The notes below the pieces were generated by a model. The model did not search any database, was not told the DNA's origin, and saw only the letters and a list, made by a program, of their open reading frames with translations. This document shows positions 5,654-6,458 of a stretch of DNA of 6,458 nucleotides, piece after piece; position 1 is the stretch's first letter, and the number at the start of each line of letters is the position of its first letter. The DNA is from Leptolyngbya sp. SIO4C5 (lineage in GTDB: Bacteria; Cyanobacteriota; Cyanobacteriia; Phormidesmidales; Phormidesmidaceae). The stretch is taken from assembly GCA_010671965.1 (NCBI GenBank), contig JAAHIC010000270.1, positions 1 to 6,458 on the forward strand, in the 5' to 3' direction. A program made the translations under genes and the position numbers.

Positions 5654-6458
5654 CTAGAGACAAACTAAAGCGGCCAGCAAGCTGCTAATGTGTTCACCGC
5701 CCAGGGTGATCAGCTGACGGGTAATAGGGAGGCTGTCCACAACCAGACCAGCCGACAGCAGCATCATGTAGAAAATCGAAAACTTAAACAGCGATCGCGC
5801 TAAGGTCATATCTTCCGGCGACTGCAGAAGCTGCCAGGCTTTTTTGAGAAAAAGGCCACCTAGAAGCGTAGCGAGCACCGCATAGAGCAGTCCTGAGACA
5901 CCGAGCGGGTAGACCAGGAGCAAAGTAGTGGGAACCAGCAACAGCGTGTAGGCCCAAATTTGCTTAGCCGTTGCTTCATTGCCCACCACCACCGGCAGCA
6001 TAGGAATGCCCACTTTGGCATAGTCATCGCGAATCACCATTGCCAAACCCCAAAAGTGCGGCGGCGTCCAGACAAACACAATGGCAAAGATAATCCAGGC
6101 CGCCCAGCTCAAGCTGCCGGTGACTGCGGCCCAGCCCACTAAAGGAGGAATGGCTCCCGCCGCGCCGCCAATCACAATATTGAGCGAGGAGGAACGCTTC
6201 AGCCAGTGGGTATAGACCAGCACGTAGACAACGATGCCTGATAGCGCTAAGCAGGCGCTCAGCAAATTGGCAAAAGTGGTCAGCAAAGTAAAAGAGAGAA
6301 CGGCCAGGGTGATGGCAAACAACAGGGCATCGCGCACCTGGACTCGACCGGAGGGCAAAGGCCGATGGCGAGTGCGCTCCATGTCATAGTCAATGTCCTG
6401 GTCATAGATGCAGTTGATTACCTGAGCCGACGCCGCTGCTAGAGCACCGCTGAGCAAA
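5654..6458 (-). CDS. ctaB: Protoheme IX farnesyltransferase (heme O synthase), 5' end outside window
   Basis: CtaB/Cox10 transfers a farnesyl group to heme b to make heme O, the precursor of heme A for the cytochrome c oxidase; it is a polytopic membrane UbiA-family prenyltransferase. In the visible 268 residues the first prenyl-diphosphate/Mg site is NCIYDQDID with the following [13 protein letters not shown]. Later come [32 protein letters not shown], and the second acidic site [15 protein letters not shown]. Several hydrophobic spans lie between them. The family is usually about 300-330 residues, so some 40-60 N-terminal residues lie beyond the right edge. The reading frame is open to base 6458; the TTG at 6455-6457 is an internal Leu codon, not a start. 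The stop is TAG at 5654-5656. Confidence 0.96.
   Translation of the reverse strand, partial: LLSGALAAASAQVINCIYDQDIDYDMERTRHRPLPSGRVQVRDALLFAITLAVLSFTLLTTFANLLSACLALSGIVVYVLVYTHWLKRSSSLNIVIGGAAGAIPPLVGWAAVTGSLSWAAWIIFAIVFVWTPPHFWGLAMVIRDDYAKVGIPMLPVVVGNEATAKQIWAYTLLLVPTTLLLVYPLGVSGLLYAVLATLLGGLFLKKAWQLLQSPEDMTLARSLFKFSIFYMMLLSAGLVVDSLPITRQLITLGGEHISSLLAALVCL

Larger units (their letters stand above)
202..5798. repeat. Eleven dispersed HIP1 palindromes (GCGATCGC)
   Basis: Exact octamers begin at 202, 1124, 1517, 1555, 1714, 2369, 2746, 3299, 4344, 4871 and 5791. That is one per about 590 bases, far above chance for any 8-mer. HIP1 is a known highly over-represented palindrome of many cyanobacterial genomes. 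Six of the eleven lie in the coiled-coil/BRCT gene, which suggests that gene has long been resident in this genome rather than recently acquired. Confidence 0.9.

Noticed and set aside
6455..6457. TTG as start codon of the heme O synthase
   Set aside because: It falls at the window edge inside conserved sequence, and the family needs some 40-60 more N-terminal residues. The gene simply continues beyond the window.

Overview
The window is cyanobacterial chromosome. Three things show this: the 3' end of psbA (photosystem II D1) at the left edge, eleven copies of the cyanobacterial HIP1 palindrome GCGATCGC, and a cyanobacterial-type heme O synthase (ctaB) next to a DrrA/DrrB-like ABC exporter. 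The D1 tail beyond the CtpA processing site is only 9 residues, which is shorter than in common model strains. I cannot name the genus; a filamentous or Prochlorothrix/Leptolyngbya-like lineage is a guess.

Layout: psbA reads rightward off the left edge and ends in a strong hairpin terminator (138-167). Everything else reads leftward. In transcription order from the right edge these are: ctaB (5' end outside the window), a DrrA-like ABC ATPase (4532-5560), its ABC-2 permease (3509-4447), a small secreted protein of unknown function with its own likely promoter, strong ribosome binding site and terminator (3016-3387), a 709-residue membrane-anchored coiled-coil protein with a C-terminal BRCT domain (700-2829), and a Nif11-domain small protein (267-563) that converges on psbA. 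No stretch over 300 bases lacks a gene; the largest gap is about 186 bases (2830-3015).

How the genes fit together: ctaB, the ATPase and the permease are plausibly one transcription unit, since they are co-directional with gaps of 93 and 84 bases. It would join heme O production for the respiratory terminal oxidase to an exporter of unknown substrate. The secreted protein, the coiled-coil/BRCT protein and the Nif11 protein look like separate, unrelated units.

The most unusual object is the coiled-coil/BRCT protein. It has one N-terminal membrane span, about 500 residues of glutamine-rich coiled coil built from 18 copies of a 28-residue (four-heptad, 84-bp) repeat, an acidic disordered linker, and a BRCT domain of the type found at the end of bacterial NAD-dependent DNA ligase. 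This architecture suggests a membrane-to-DNA tether or scaffold. That role is inference, not demonstrated.
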